A program made the translations under genes and the position numbers. From Comamonas testosteroni (GTDB taxonomy: Bacteria; Pseudomonadota; Gammaproteobacteria; Burkholderiales; Burkholderiaceae_C), in assembly GCF_030505195.1 (NCBI RefSeq), contig NZ_CP129672.1:2390501-2454500 (forward strand): 64,000 bases of DNA. The letters run 5' to 3'. The first letter of the stretch is position 1. The number at the start of each line of letters is the position of its first letter. Positions 1 to 11,689 of this stretch are shown piece after piece. Under the pieces are notes generated by a model. It worked only from the letters and a program-made list of their open reading frames with translations. It ran no database searches and was not told the DNA's origin.

Positions 1-1643
1 GCATCCACCCCCACAACCAGGTCCCGGAGCTCAAGGACTACAACGTCTACACCAGCGACCCGGTGCTGCAGCGTGCCGTGACACGCGGCGGCGCACAGTG
101 GCGCGACCCCGAGCTGCAACGCCAGGGTGCGGAATATGGCGCCGAAGCCACGCTGCGCGCTGCGCAAGACGCCAACCACTTCGAGCCCGAGCTGCACACG
201 CACTCTCCCACAGGCGACCGTATCGACCAGGTGCGCTTTCACCCCGCATGGCACCAGATGATGACGATTGCACGGCGCAACGGCATCTCCAACCTGCCCT
301 TCACCGACCAGCGGCAGACGGCCTGGCCGGCCTATGGCGCATCGCTGTTCATGCACAGCCAGATCGAGTCCGGCTCGACCTGCCCGACCACCATGACCAA
401 GGCCAGCATTGCGCTGGTGCGCATCAACCCCCAGCTCAATGCGGCGCTGGGGCCGCTGCTGGAATCCACCGACTACGACGCGCGCGACATTCCCGTCGAG
501 GGCAAGCGCTCCATCACCGTGGGCATGGGCATGACGGAGCGCCAGGGCGGCAGCGATGTGCGCAGCAACACCACGCGCGCCGTGGCCCTGGACCCATCGG
601 GCAGCACCGGCTCCTGGGGCGAGGAATACCTGATCACCGGCCACAAGTGGTTCTTCTCGGCTCCCATGTGCGACGGGCATCTGGTACTGGCCAAGACCGA
701 GGAGCGCGGCCCCACCTGCTTTTTCGTGCCGCGCTGGCGGCCCGACGGCAGCAAGAACGCCATTCATATCCAGCGCCTCAAGGACAAGGTGGGCAACCGC
801 TCCAACAGCAGCAGCGAAGTGGAGTTCGACAACGCCTGGGGCGTGCTCATAGGCCAGGAAGGCCGGGGCATTTCCACCATCATCGAAATGGCCACCTACA
901 CCCGCCTGGACTGTGCGCTGTCCAGTGCAGGCTTTATGCGCCAGGCCCTGGTGCAGGCCCTGCACTACACGCGCAACCGCCATGCCTTCGGCCTGCCCCT
1001 TGTGGAGCAGCCGGTGATGACCGGCCTGCTGGCCGATATGGCATTGGAGTCCGAAGCCGCCACCTGGCTGGCCATGGATCTGGCCGCACGCTTTGGCTCC
1101 GAAGACCCTCTGGATCAGGCCTGGCGCCGCATCGTCACGCCTGCCGCCAAGTTCTGGAACTGCAAGCGTGCCGTGGGCTACACCGGCGAAGCCATGGAAG
1201 TCTTCGGCGGCAACGGCTATGTGGAGACCGGCCCCATGGGGCGCTTGTTCCGCGAAGCACCCGTCAACTCCATCTGGGAGGGGTCAGGCAACGTCATGTG
1301 CCTGGATGTGCTGCGCGCCATTGCCCGCAACCCGGACGACGCCCATCTGCTGCTGGACCATCTGCGTGAAGTCGGCTCGGAGGAAGCCGTGCTGCGTGCG
1401 CAGGTGGACAAGCTGCGCCAGGCCGTCACCCTGCCCCCGCAGGAGCTGGAGCGCGAGGCTCGCCGCTTCACCCAGCGCCTGGCCGTCACGGTGCAGGCCA
1501 CACTGATGCTGCAGCATGCGGGCAGCGACAGTGCCTCGGCCTTCATCGGCAGCCGCTTCGACCCGGACTGGGGCGCGGTGGCAGGTGTTGCCTGCGCCAG
1601 CAGCGACCCAGCCGCCCTGCTGCGCAATGCCTGGACTGGCTGA
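1..1643 (+). CDS. aidB: AidB-like acyl-CoA dehydrogenase, 5' end outside window
   Basis: Flavoprotein of the acyl-CoA dehydrogenase superfamily. The frame is open from base 3 at the window edge, so the start codon lies upstream; a GTG at 63 is internal, because the residues before it (HPHNQVPELKDYN and onward) already fit the AidB N-terminus. Recognised by the AidB hallmarks MTERQGGSD (about 531-557), HKWFFS, the KDKVGNRSNSSSEVEF stretch, and NSIWEGSGN near 1267-1293. E. coli AidB belongs to the Ada alkylation response, binds DNA and FAD, and has weak isovaleryl-CoA dehydrogenase activity. About 547 residues are visible, close to the full family length. An acyl-CoA synthetase gene follows 14 bases downstream on the same strand, suggesting co-transcription and possibly a catabolic role here. 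The AidB call is firm; its role in this strain is inferred. Confidence 0.88.
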   Translation, partial: IHPHNQVPELKDYNVYTSDPVLQRAVTRGGAQWRDPELQRQGAEYGAEATLRAAQDANHFEPELHTHSPTGDRIDQVRFHPAWHQMMTIARRNGISNLPFTDQRQTAWPAYGASLFMHSQIESGSTCPTTMTKASIALVRINPQLNAALGPLLESTDYDARDIPVEGKRSITVGMGMTERQGGSDVRSNTTRAVALDPSGSTGSWGEEYLITGHKWFFSAPMCDGHLVLAKTEERGPTCFFVPRWRPDGSKNAIHIQRLKDKVGNRSNSSSEVEFDNAWGVLIGQEGRGISTIIEMATYTRLDCALSSAGFMRQALVQALHYTRNRHAFGLPLVEQPVMTGLLADMALESEAATWLAMDLAARFGSEDPLDQAWRRIVTPAAKFWNCKRAVGYTGEAMEVFGGNGYVETGPMGRLFREAPVNSIWEGSGNVMCLDVLRAIARNPDDAHLLLDHLREVGSEEAVLRAQVDKLRQAVTLPPQELEREARRFTQRLAVTVQATLMLQHAGSDSASAFIGSRFDPDWGAVAGVACASSDPAALLRNAWTG

Positions 1644-1657
1644 GGAGGACACCAGCA

Positions 1658-3199
1658 ATGATGAATTTCATTTCCCTGCTCGACCAGCAGGCACGTACGC
1701 GCCCCGAAAAACTGGCGCTGCGCGCCGATGGTCAGGACTGGAGCTATGCCGCGCTGGCTCAGGCCGGCCGCCGCGCCGCCTCCGTGCTTTGTGAGAAAGG
1801 CGTGCGCCAGGGCGACAAGGTAGGCCTGCTGTGCTTCAACACCCCGGGCTTCGTGTTTGCGCTGCTTGGTGCCTGGCGGCTGGGCGCGGTCGTCGTGCCC
1901 ATCAACCACAAGCTGCAGGCCCCGGAAGTCAGCTACATACTGCGCCACTCGGGTGCTCGACTGTGCCTTGTGGATGGTGCGCGCGCTTCGCTGATCACCG
2001 CTATGGAGGCCGAACCACAGCCACTGGCCGACATGCAGTGGCTGAGTACCGCTTCTGCCGCCGAAGGCCTGGACTGCTTCGATGAGCTGCTGGCGCAGGC
2101 TGCGCCCTGCGGCGACGAGCATGGCCGACCTGCGCCACATGCGCTGGCCGAGATTCTCTACACCTCCGGCACCACGGGCCAGCCCAAGGGCTGCCTGCAC
2201 AGCCATGCCAATGTCTTCCATGCAGCGCTCTGCGCAGCGGCAGCCACCTCGCTGTCGCCCACGGAGCGCACGCTGATCGCCATGCCCATCTGGCACTCGT
2301 CTCCGCTGAACAACTGGTTCTTGGGCACCTTGCTCATGGGCGGTACCGCCGTGCTGATGCGTGAATATGCGCCCAGGGAGTTTCTGGAGACGCTGGCGCA
2401 GGAACGCATCAGCTTCACCTTTGGCGCACCGATTGCCTTTCTGGCTCCGCTGTCCGTGGTGCCCGATGTGGCCAGCTACGACTTCAGCGCCATGCGATTG
2501 TGGGCCTACGGCGGTGGCCCGCTGGGCGCGGACATGGCACGCAAGCTGGCTCAGGCCTATCGCAGCGACCGCTTCATGCAGGTCTATGGCATGACCGAAT
2601 CAGGCCCTCTGGGCACCGTGCTCTACCCCGAAGAGGCCGTGGCCAAGGCAGGCTCCATCGGCCGCTGCGCCATACCCGGCGTTGAACTGGAAGTGCGCCG
2701 CCAGGACGGCAGCCTCTGCGGCCCCGGCGAAGTGGGCGAGATCTGCCTGCGCTCTGCGGCCATGATGCAAGGCTATCTGGACAGCCCCGAGGCCACGGCC
2801 GCCGTGCTGGACGAGCAGGGCTGGTATCGCAGCGGCGACCTGGCACGCGTGGACGAGGACGGCTATCTCTACATCGTGGACAGACTCAAGGACATGATCG
2901 TCACCGGCGGCGAGAACGTCTACTCCAAGGAAGTGGAAGACGTGCTCTGCACCCACCACGATGTGCAGGACGTGGCCGTCATCGGCCGCCCTCATCCCGA
3001 ATGGGGCGAAACCGTGGTGGCAGTGCTGACCCTGAAGCCCGGCAAGACGCCGGACCATGACGATCTGCGCCAGTTCATGGAGACCAGGCTGGCTCGCTAC
3101 AAGATTCCGCGCATCTTCGAAGTCCGTGACACACTGCCACGCACCGCGACCGGCAAGCTGCTCAAGCACATGCTGCGCGCCAGCGCGAGCAGCCATTGA
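1658..3199 (+). CDS. AMP-dependent acyl-CoA synthetase (class I adenylate-forming enzyme)
   Basis: A 513-residue cytoplasmic enzyme that should activate a carboxylic acid with ATP and then transfer the acyl group to CoA. Visible motifs in order: phosphate-binding loop YTSGTTGQPKG (about residues 167-177), the adenine-site motif YGMTES (about 309-314), SGDLARVDEDGYLYIVDR with the hinge aspartate, GGENVYSKEVEDVL, and the C-terminal catalytic lysine in TATGKLLKH. Length is normal for long- or medium-chain acyl-CoA ligases of the FadD/caiC type. The ATG at 1658 sits 14 bases after the aidB-like stop and has GAGGA upstream. Pairing with an acyl-CoA dehydrogenase relative suggests a small fatty or branched-chain acid degradation operon. 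The substrate cannot be told from sequence. Confidence 0.87.
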   Translation: MMNFISLLDQQARTRPEKLALRADGQDWSYAALAQAGRRAASVLCEKGVRQGDKVGLLCFNTPGFVFALLGAWRLGAVVVPINHKLQAPEVSYILRHSGARLCLVDGARASLITAMEAEPQPLADMQWLSTASAAEGLDCFDELLAQAAPCGDEHGRPAPHALAEILYTSGTTGQPKGCLHSHANVFHAALCAAAATSLSPTERTLIAMPIWHSSPLNNWFLGTLLMGGTAVLMREYAPREFLETLAQERISFTFGAPIAFLAPLSVVPDVASYDFSAMRLWAYGGGPLGADMARKLAQAYRSDRFMQVYGMTESGPLGTVLYPEEAVAKAGSIGRCAIPGVELEVRRQDGSLCGPGEVGEICLRSAAMMQGYLDSPEATAAVLDEQGWYRSGDLARVDEDGYLYIVDRLKDMIVTGGENVYSKEVEDVLCTHHDVQDVAVIGRPHPEWGETVVAVLTLKPGKTPDHDDLRQFMETRLARYKIPRIFEVRDTLPRTATGKLLKHMLRASASSH

Positions 3200-3239
3200 G
3201 TGCGAAGGCACTGTCGCAAAACCGCTTCGTACAGGTTCG

Positions 3240-3269
3240 GCGCCGCATGTCCTGGGCATGCGGCGCTTT
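3240..3269 (+). terminator. Hairpin after acyl-CoA synthetase gene
   Basis: Perfect 10-bp inverted repeat, GCGCCGCATG (3240-3249) and CATGCGGCGC (3257-3266), followed by TTTG. It lies 41 bases after the synthetase stop. The T tract is short, so it may be a weak terminator or only an RNA-stabilising hairpin before the phosphatase gene. Confidence 0.5.
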
Positions 3270-3353
3270 GCGTTCGGGCCGACACTCCCGGTGCCGCGCC
3301 TGGGTAACACGGATGACATGGGCGGGTCTTTGCAATCCGCTATAAGCAGTGAT

Positions 3354-4121
3354 ATGCAACTGAACCACGACCTGCTGACGGAGCGCCCGGCGCGCCAAGT
3401 CTCCCTCTCGGGAGCCTCCAATTTCCGTGATCTGGGCGGATATCAGGGCCTGGACGGCCGCCGCCTGCAATGGGGCAAGCTGTACCGCTCCGCCCATCTG
3501 GCGCATCTGACACAGCAAGACCTGGAGCAGTTGCAAACGCTGGGCATACACCGCAGCGCGGACTTTCGCGGCGAAGGCGAAAGCGCGCATCTGTCGTATG
3601 ACTGGCCCAGGATCGAGCGCCATGCACTGGTCGTCGAGCCCACGGTAGTGCAGCGCGCCCAGTCCATGATGGAGCAGGGCCGCCACCTCAGCAGCCGCGA
3701 TACCGAAGAGCTGATGCATGACACCTACCGCAGCTTTGTGAACGTGTACGGCGATCGTTTTGCACAGTTCCTTGCGCTGCTGCAACTCAGCGATGCGCCG
3801 CTGGTCTTTCACTGCACGGCCGGCAAGGACCGCACGGGTTGGGCCGCTGCCCTGCTGCTGACGGCCCTGGGTGTGGACGAGGAGCAGATCATGGAGGACT
3901 ATCTGCTGACCAATCAATACTTCAGACGCCCCGCCCAGATGTACGGCCAGTTGTCCGAAGAGGCTCTGGATGCGCTGTGGCGCGTGCAGCCGTCCTACCT
4001 GATGGCCTCGGTCGATGTGGTGCGCGCCCAGCATGGCAGCGTGGACCGCTATCTGACCCAGGTGCTGGGTGTGGATGGTGCTGCGCGCGAGCGACTGGCC
4101 GGGCTGTATCTGGAGACCTGA
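3354..4121 (+). CDS. Tyrosine-protein phosphatase family protein
   Basis: A 255-residue protein of the bacterial tyrosine/serine phosphatase family (Y_phosphatase3 type). The active-site P-loop HCTAGKDRTG is at about residues 153-162, matching HCxxGKDRTG with nucleophile Cys154 and Arg160. The N-terminal GASNFRDLGGY motif (about residues 21-31) is the other family hallmark. The family removes phosphate from phosphotyrosine or phosphoinositides; the substrate here is unknown. I chose ATG 3354 because the conserved part starts soon after it; ATG 3318 is a possible 12-residue extension. A hairpin separates it from the upstream synthetase, so it is probably its own transcription unit. No signal peptide is evident. 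Confidence 0.83.
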   Translation: MQLNHDLLTERPARQVSLSGASNFRDLGGYQGLDGRRLQWGKLYRSAHLAHLTQQDLEQLQTLGIHRSADFRGEGESAHLSYDWPRIERHALVVEPTVVQRAQSMMEQGRHLSSRDTEELMHDTYRSFVNVYGDRFAQFLALLQLSDAPLVFHCTAGKDRTGWAAALLLTALGVDEEQIMEDYLLTNQYFRRPAQMYGQLSEEALDALWRVQPSYLMASVDVVRAQHGSVDRYLTQVLGVDGAARERLAGLYLET

Positions 4122-4252
4122 TCAAATTTGATAGCTGTCAATGCTTGTCCTGAATTGGTTTCATAACAATCTCAGGCATAACAAGCTGTTACGACAGGGG
4201 ATCTTCGGCCCGCTACCATGGGCCACAAGCCGCAATGGATGCGGACAAGGAA

Positions 4253-4408
4253 ATGCAGATGCGCAAATGGCTCACCCTGGCCGCAGCAGCCGCCACGCTG
4301 GCGCTGACGGCCTGCTCCGGCACCATGCCGGCCTCCTCCAGCTCCAGCGGCTCCGGCAGCGTGGAAATCTTTGGCACGGTGGACGCAGGCGTCAGCCGCA
4401 CCTGGTAG
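4253..4408 (+). CDS. Small lipoprotein, 51 residues
   Basis: Short gene with AAGGA a few bases before ATG 4253; an in-frame ATG at 4259 is an alternative. The product has a positively charged start (MQMRKW), a hydrophobic run (LTLAAAAATLALTA) and a lipobox LTAC, so it should be processed by signal peptidase II to a lipid-anchored peptide of about 31 residues. The mature part is Ser/Gly-rich and ends VDAGVSRTW. It has the size of entericidin-like small lipoproteins but I do not recognise a family. A strong terminator follows at once, which supports a real independent transcript. Confidence 0.6.
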   Translation: MQMRKWLTLAAAAATLALTACSGTMPASSSSSGSGSVEIFGTVDAGVSRTW

Positions 4409-4430
4409 GCCCCCGCCTCAGGCACAAAAA

Positions 4431-4467
4431 AGCCCGCCGTGCTCCCTGCACGGCGGGCTTTTGTTTT
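4431..4467. terminator. Bidirectional terminator, lipoprotein gene / maeB
   Basis: An 11-bp perfect stem, AGCCCGCCGTG (4431-4441) with CACGGCGGGCT (4449-4459), preceded by six A and followed by TTTGTTTTT. It lies between converging genes and can serve both strands. Confidence 0.85.
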
Positions 4468-4477
4468 TGCCGCGTAA

Positions 4478-6787
<2,310 letters not shown>

Positions 6788-7027
6788 CAGCGGTCTCCAG
6801 CTCGCAAAGTAAGTCATCCGCAGTAAGGACTCTCTATGGGCACACAACCCGGCCCCTGCGCTCCTGCGGACGATGAAATCGGATTTTGGATTGTAGGCCG
6901 AGTGCTATCAAAAAAAGAGGGGGGGCAGCTCGGCGTTTAAGGTCAAACAGCCATGACTGTTCAATAACAATGCAAACAAAATCATAACATTATGCCAACA
7001 ATGCATAACACATGGAGATCTTGCACT

Positions 7028-8556
7028 TCAGGGCGTGCAGGCGTCGTCGCGATAGAGCCCGGCATAAGGCACGCCATCGAGATGCAGCTTCCGGCTGTCC
7101 TGCAAATGCGGCATCGCCGCGCGCACGTCGTATCCCTGGGCTGCAATCAATATCTCGGGCGCCAAAGTCGTGCTGTGTTCCAGAGGACTTTCAGAGATCG
7201 CCACCTCCTCACTCCCTTGCAGACTCCTCATTGCCTCGTTCGCCCAATATGCCAGTGGCACTTCCAGCACTGACTGATCATTGCCCTGGCGAGGGCTGTC
7301 CACACAGGGAGGAACGCCAAGGCCATGATCAGACACGTAAAGCAGCGCGCTGGGCGCGTCGGACGCCTCATCCACCATGCGAATCCAGTCGGCCAGCAGG
7401 TCCGAGGTATAGCGAATCGAGTTGTCATATGCATCTGCGCCCTCGTAGCGGGAACGAGGGTAGCGCTGGGAGATCGCGGGATGACTGCCATAGGTATGAA
7501 GAACCACCAGCTTATGTGACGCGTCATCCGCCAGCGACTTCTCCAGCCAAGTCGTCATCACTTCGTCATGTGCTCCATTGCCCACCTTGGCATAGACATC
7601 CGCAGAGCGACGCAATATCTGCGAGTACATATCCTCGCTCTTGTCATTGAATCTGGAGTTGGAAAAGACAAAGGTCTTGTAGCCAGCATGCCGCGCCAAA
7701 TCCAGGAACGAAGGCGAGGCATTTCTCTGGCTGTCGAAAGCAGACTGCCCGGTCAAAATATAGGGCAGCGCTTTTGCGGTATTGAAGCCATGAGCCATGA
7801 CCTTGTAGGCACGCAAACCGGGAACCTGCCTCAGTGACTGATTGGTATCGTCTTCCTGGTAGCCCAATAGTGACCACCGATGGCTGGTGGCGCTCTCACC
7901 AATAATCACCACCAAGGTATTCGCTTGAGATGCACTTGGCCTGGCAGGCAGTGTCGGCTGATAGAAAACCTCTTTTTCCAGATCTCCATAACGCACTGCG
8001 GCCTTGGCCATTTGCATGGGATAGATATATGACGCAGTTTATGCACATAGTCATTGACGGTGAACTGCTGAGTCACGCCAAAGGCAAAAAAGCTGGTCCA
8101 GAGCAATCCTATGCCCAGCAGTATTCTTTTCTCCCATTTCTGAAAGGGAACTGCTCCATCCGTGCAGTTCTTAAAGAGGAAGTAGCCACATCCGAAACTT
8201 GCCACCAGCCAGCACAGCACGACAAGAATCATCTGACGATTGATCAAGCTCAGGAACTCGGCGGCCTCATGAGCCTCAGTGCGCCACAGCGTGGCAAGGG
8301 AAAACTCATCGATCATGTTTCCCAGAAACTGGGCATGAAAAATATTCGCAGCACCGATAAAAATCAGAAGTGGAATACAGATCGCCAAAGACTTTCGGGA
8401 CAGCGCCAAAGGATAGAAAAACAGCGCAGCCAACAACGTGTAGCCCACCTCTTTTCCATATGAGCGAATGAGAAACGGAGGTGAAAAAAGCAATATCCAG
8501 GCTAGTAGAGAGCCCAGTCTCATTGCAAGGGAAGAGATATTCATTTTTCGTGACAT
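7028..8556 (-). pseudogene. Phosphoethanolamine transferase (EptA/sulfatase family), frameshifted
   Basis: Two overlapping frames together encode one inner-membrane phosphoethanolamine transferase of about 510 residues. The N-terminal half (8556 down to about 8026) has several membrane segments. The C-terminal half (7028 to about 8026, another frame) has the periplasmic alkaline phosphatase fold, with GESATSHRWSLLGY, a threonine two residues after EDD as candidate nucleophile, and SDHGLG for metal binding. At 8021-8031 the reading shifts: adding one T after CGTCA would join VHKLRH to YIYPMQMAKA, the expected order. Relatives add phosphoethanolamine to lipid A and alter polymyxin resistance. 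It is either a recent inactivation, a phase-variable or programmed shift, or a base-call error. Both halves are otherwise intact, so loss would be recent. The ATG at 8544 is an alternative start. Confidence 0.78.
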
Positions 8557-8685
8557 ATTTGTGACGATTGTATGAAGCACTTCTGCTGTTAAATATCTGC
8601 CCAAGCAGCGCTCACCGTTGATTTCCAAGGACTTAACCCGCAAGGCTATGATTCGCGGCTTCTCTTCTCGACCGAAAGTCCGCCC

Positions 8686-10113
8686 ATGCTTGCCCGCCAC
8701 AACGACCCGATTGCCGCCATCGCCACCGCCCCGGGGCGTGGTGCCGTGGGCATTGTTCGGGTCTCCGGCAAAGGCATTGCTGCGCTGGTCCGGACGCTTT
8801 GCGGCAAGGCGCTGAAACCGCGCGAAGCGACTTATCTGCCCTTCAGGGACGCGCACGGCTCGCCCATTGACCATGGTCTTGCCATCTACTTTCCCGGCCC
8901 GCACAGCTACACGGGCGAGGATGTGCTGGAGCTGCAGGCCCACGGCGGCCCTGTGGTGCTGCAGCTGCTGCTGGCGCGCTGCCTGGAAGCAGCACAGAGC
9001 GCCAATGAAGATGGCAAGCCGGTGCTGACTGGGCTGCGCCTGGCCCAGCCCGGCGAGTTCACCGAGCGCGCCTTTCTCAACGACAAGATCGACCTGGCCC
9101 AGGCCGAGGCGATTGCCGACCTCATCGATGCCAGCACCGAAGCGGCCGCGCGCAGTGCCAGCCGCTCGCTGTCCGGCGCGTTTTCGCAGGAAATCCATGT
9201 GCTGCGCGATGCCCTGGTGCATCTGCGCATGCTGGTGGAAGCCACGCTGGACTTCCCAGAAGAGGAAATCGACTTTCTGCAGAAGGCCGATGCCTTTGGC
9301 CAACTCGAGCGCCTGCGCGCCCAGGTCGCTGCCGTGCTGGCACGCGCCCACCAGGGTGCGCTGCTGCGCGAAGGCATCAAGGTGGTGATTGCCGGCCAGC
9401 CAAATGCGGGCAAAAGCTCGCTGCTCAACGCGCTGGCAGGGGCCGAGCTGGCCATCGTCACCCCGATTGCCGGAACCACGCGCGACAAGGTGCAGCAGAC
9501 GATTCAGATCGAGGGCGTGCCCCTGCATGTGATCGACACCGCAGGCCTGCGTGAAAGCGATGACGAGGTGGAGCGCATCGGCATTGCACGCGCCTGGGAC
9601 GAGATTGCAGCCGCCGATGCCGTGCTCTTCCTGCACGACCTGACCCGCGCGGAACAGGCCGACTATGCGGCAGCCGATGCCGATATCGCCCACACCCTGC
9701 AGGACAGGCTGCCTGCGCAGGTGCCGGTCATCCATGTCTGGAACAAGACCGATATGGCGGCTGCCGATGTGCAGGCCCGTCACACCGCCCAGTTGAATGC
9801 CGAGCAGATCGCCCTGTCTGCCCGTACCGGTGACGGCCTGGATGCGCTGCGCAAGCGGCTGCTGGAAGTGGCGGGCTGGCAATCCGCCCCCGAAGGCCTG
9901 TACCTGGCCCGCGCCCGCCATGTGGAGGCACTGCAGGCCGTGGATGCCCATCTGGAGATGGCCGACGAGCAGTTGGCGGCGCAATCCGCCCATCTGGACC
10001 TGCTGGCCGAAGAGCTGCGCCTGGCCCAGCTGTCGCTGAACTCGATTACCGGCGAATTCAGCTCCGACGACCTGCTGGGTGTGATCTTCTCCAGCTTCTG
10101 CATCGGGAAATAA
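8686..10113 (+). CDS. mnmE: tRNA modification GTPase MnmE
   Basis: With MnmG, MnmE forms the enzyme that installs the aminomethyl-type modification at wobble uridine 34 of certain tRNAs. The 475-residue protein shows the N-terminal folate-binding domain ([21 protein letters not shown]), the G domain with the P-loop GQPNAGKSS near residue 239, a G2 region [16 protein letters not shown] (G3) and NKTD (G4), and the C-terminal CIGK whose cysteine is essential. The start is the ATG at 8686, just before [12 protein letters not shown]. The gene converges on yidC, but an island of about 9.5 kb lies between. The 3' end of mnmE is the known insertion site of SGI1-type islands, so its position next to an integrase remnant is notable. 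Its partner mnmG is at 55.3 kb. Confidence 0.97.
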   Translation: MLARHNDPIAAIATAPGRGAVGIVRVSGKGIAALVRTLCGKALKPREATYLPFRDAHGSPIDHGLAIYFPGPHSYTGEDVLELQAHGGPVVLQLLLARCLEAAQSANEDGKPVLTGLRLAQPGEFTERAFLNDKIDLAQAEAIADLIDASTEAAARSASRSLSGAFSQEIHVLRDALVHLRMLVEATLDFPEEEIDFLQKADAFGQLERLRAQVAAVLARAHQGALLREGIKVVIAGQPNAGKSSLLNALAGAELAIVTPIAGTTRDKVQQTIQIEGVPLHVIDTAGLRESDDEVERIGIARAWDEIAAADAVLFLHDLTRAEQADYAAADADIAHTLQDRLPAQVPVIHVWNKTDMAAADVQARHTAQLNAEQIALSARTGDGLDALRKRLLEVAGWQSAPEGLYLARARHVEALQAVDAHLEMADEQLAAQSAHLDLLAEELRLAQLSLNSITGEFSSDDLLGVIFSSFCIGK

Positions 10114-10220
10114 CCTGACTTCCAGCTGGTTCCATCAAGGTCTGCAAATCGCCTTGAAACCCGCATGAACAATGGATTTCTTGCTTATCAAAGTCTGCTC
10201 AAGCAGCACTGAAAGCCGTC

Positions 10221-10243
10221 TGAATTTATGTCCAGGTTTATAT
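10221..10243 (+). repeat. Left copy of imperfect direct repeat bounding the island (possible attL)
   Basis: A 23-base stretch that begins TGAATTTATG and ends GTTTATAT matches 19711-19733 at 19 of 23 positions in the same orientation. It lies 108 bases after the mnmE stop and about 40 bases before the integrase remnant, the usual layout of an attachment site beside a P4-type integrase. Calling it an att site is inference. Confidence 0.5.
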
Positions 10244-10283
10244 CCGCGTAGCGGTTTTGGCGGAAGCCATCCGCTGCTTGGAC

Positions 10284-10481
10284 ATGCAGAGGAAGAAGAC
10301 GGCACTGACCGACACCACCCTGAAGGCAATCAAGCCCAGGGACAAGACCTACACCGTCAGCGACGACCGCGGCCTGTATCTGGAGGTATTTCCAACGGGT
10401 GGGATGGTCTGGCGTTGCCGCTACCGTCTACACGGCAAATACGAAAAGCTGACCCTGAATAACAACCCGGCCTGGCATTAG
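10284..10481 (+). pseudogene. P4-type tyrosine recombinase, N-terminal remnant
   Basis: The first 65 residues look like the N-terminal domain (DUF4102 type) of P4-like integrases: LTDTTLKAIKPRDKTYTVSD, then RGLYLEVFPTGG, then WRCRYRLHGKYEKLTL. The frame then stops at 10479-10481. A shift at about 10470 would continue as LALATGRTDA, similar to the family's next segment, after which similarity is lost. The core-binding and catalytic domains with the R-H-R-Y residues are missing, so it is non-functional. ATG 10284 was taken as start; the frame is open from 10257. It marks the left end of the accessory island. Such integrases normally sit next to their att site, and a repeat lies just upstream. 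Confidence 0.72.
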
Positions 10482-10988
10482 CAACCGGACGCACCGACGC
10501 CCTTGGTATTTACATCGAGCGAATGGTTCCGGGTGGATGGTTCAGGGACCCGATTAACTCCACCAAACTTGAACCCGTTGGAGCACCAAAACCTCACCCA
10601 GGGTGGTGCCGCTAGTGCCGTCCGGTTATCCATTGCTTCACTCGCAATTTGTACATTCATGCTCTTGGTTATAGGGATTGAGCAGGTGACGTTCGAGGAT
10701 ATTTTTGAAACAACGCTCTATGTTCCGGTTTTGCCCGCTATGACTTCCGTCTTCTATTTTGATGGCGGCGCGCATCGTGCCATGATGGACAACCCCGATC
10801 GGGAAATCGAAACGGTCAAGCGCCTTCCGACAAGCCTGCGCTCTGTCTCTGTCCGCCGTTGCGCCGAATTCACTCCACCACCTATGAACAGCCTCAACCT
10901 TGCTGCGTGCAGCGAGTTAGGGACCGCCACGTTTTAGGTGAACTACTGGTGCGACCCGCAGTGCTGCATACCGTGCCCGAGGAATCCG
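10482..10988. other. Decayed or unassigned island sequence
   Basis: About 500 bases between the integrase remnant and the next plausible gene. A frame is open from a TTG at 10503 to 10937 and would give 144 residues with one hydrophobic run (SIASLAICTFMLLVIGI), but there is no good start or ribosome binding site and no family is recognised. The composition looks patched together from different sources. I see no RNA gene. Confidence 0.35.
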
Positions 10989-11438
10989 ATGATGTTTAGC
11001 TGGAAGCATACAAAAACCTTAATCACCACCGTTGTGCTCATTGCCTTCAGTCTTTCTATTTCCTGGCTTTGGCTAAAGTCCCCTTGGAACGCCAAAGCAC
11101 CGGTTTCCGTGGCTTCCGAGTTTCTACACTTGCTCTATCAGCGTGAATATTTGCAGGCTCATGAACTGACGTTGAAGAATGGATATGTTGGCAGGACCGT
11201 CATGGAATTGGAGCGCGTTGCCGCACATCAGCTCTGCGGCGGTGCGAACAAGTTCATGTACACATGGCCCCGTCAATCCAATGGCAATCGCCTCCGTCGC
11301 TGGCTGCGAGGAACCGACCCGAACATGTCACGGGTCTGGGTCGAAATTGATGGCCCAGCCTGTCTGATGAGCGTGGAGGTACGGCCGGCAGAGGATGGCC
11401 AATGGCGTGTATTCAAGTTTCAGAGTCACGCTGGCTAG
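10989..11438 (+). CDS. Hypothetical membrane-anchored protein, 149 residues
   Basis: ATG 10989 (or the next ATG, 10992) has GAGGA 6-9 bases upstream; the frame continues upstream to a GTG at 10938 but that lacks a binding site. The product has an N-terminal membrane segment (TLITTVVLIAFSLSISWLWL), then an outward domain of about 115 residues ending CLMSVEVRPAEDGQWRVFKFQSHAG. The shape, one anchor plus a small alpha/beta domain ending in a W-x-V-x-x-F strand, resembles NTF2/DUF4878-like envelope proteins, but this is only an impression. It lies in the decayed left half of the island, and its last bases overlap the end of the ICE-like remnant on the other strand. Function unknown. Confidence 0.45.
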   Translation: MMFSWKHTKTLITTVVLIAFSLSISWLWLKSPWNAKAPVSVASEFLHLLYQREYLQAHELTLKNGYVGRTVMELERVAAHQLCGGANKFMYTWPRQSNGNRLRRWLRGTDPNMSRVWVEIDGPACLMSVEVRPAEDGQWRVFKFQSHAG

Positions 11439-11689
11439 CTTCCAACGCCCACCGAGCGCGTCATGCGCAGCACGCAGACAGTGCGCGAAGCCGACTCGTA
11501 CGCTGCTCTCTGATTGCCTGCCTTGCAGGCCAGGAACGGGCGCATTGGTTCGTAGTTGGGCAGGGCGCTGGTGCCGTCTTCACCCACACGGGCGCGGAGG
11601 AGCATCCACGCATTGCGCTCCAATGGCGTCAGCCGCTCATCGAGCAGCAAGGCGAGGGCACGCTCACGTTGTTCATCGGTATGTCGATA
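11435..11689 (-). pseudogene. Fragment resembling an ICE/pathogenicity-island HTH protein (STY4528-like)
   Basis: The frame reads TDEQRERALALLLDERLTPL, then ERNAWMLLRARV, SYE-like NYEPMRPFL and SRTVCVLRMTR. From memory this resembles the helix-turn-helix region of the STY4528 family found in integrative conjugative elements of proteobacteria (RLTPLERNAW is the most telling part). Only about 70 residues remain. Similarity starts where the IS5-type transposase similarity ends (about 11690) and dies out near 11450. It seems to be a scrap of an older conjugative island. The family name is from memory and needs a profile search. Confidence 0.45.

Noticed and set aside
7906-9993. One 695-codon minus-strand frame running through mnmE into the phosphoethanolamine transferase
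   Set aside because: Only the part from 8556 down is real protein; the rest is the shadow of mnmE.
10503-10937. 144-residue frame in the left part of the island
   Set aside because: TTG start without binding site, no family, and it begins inside the decayed integrase zone. Mentioned only as unassigned sequence.
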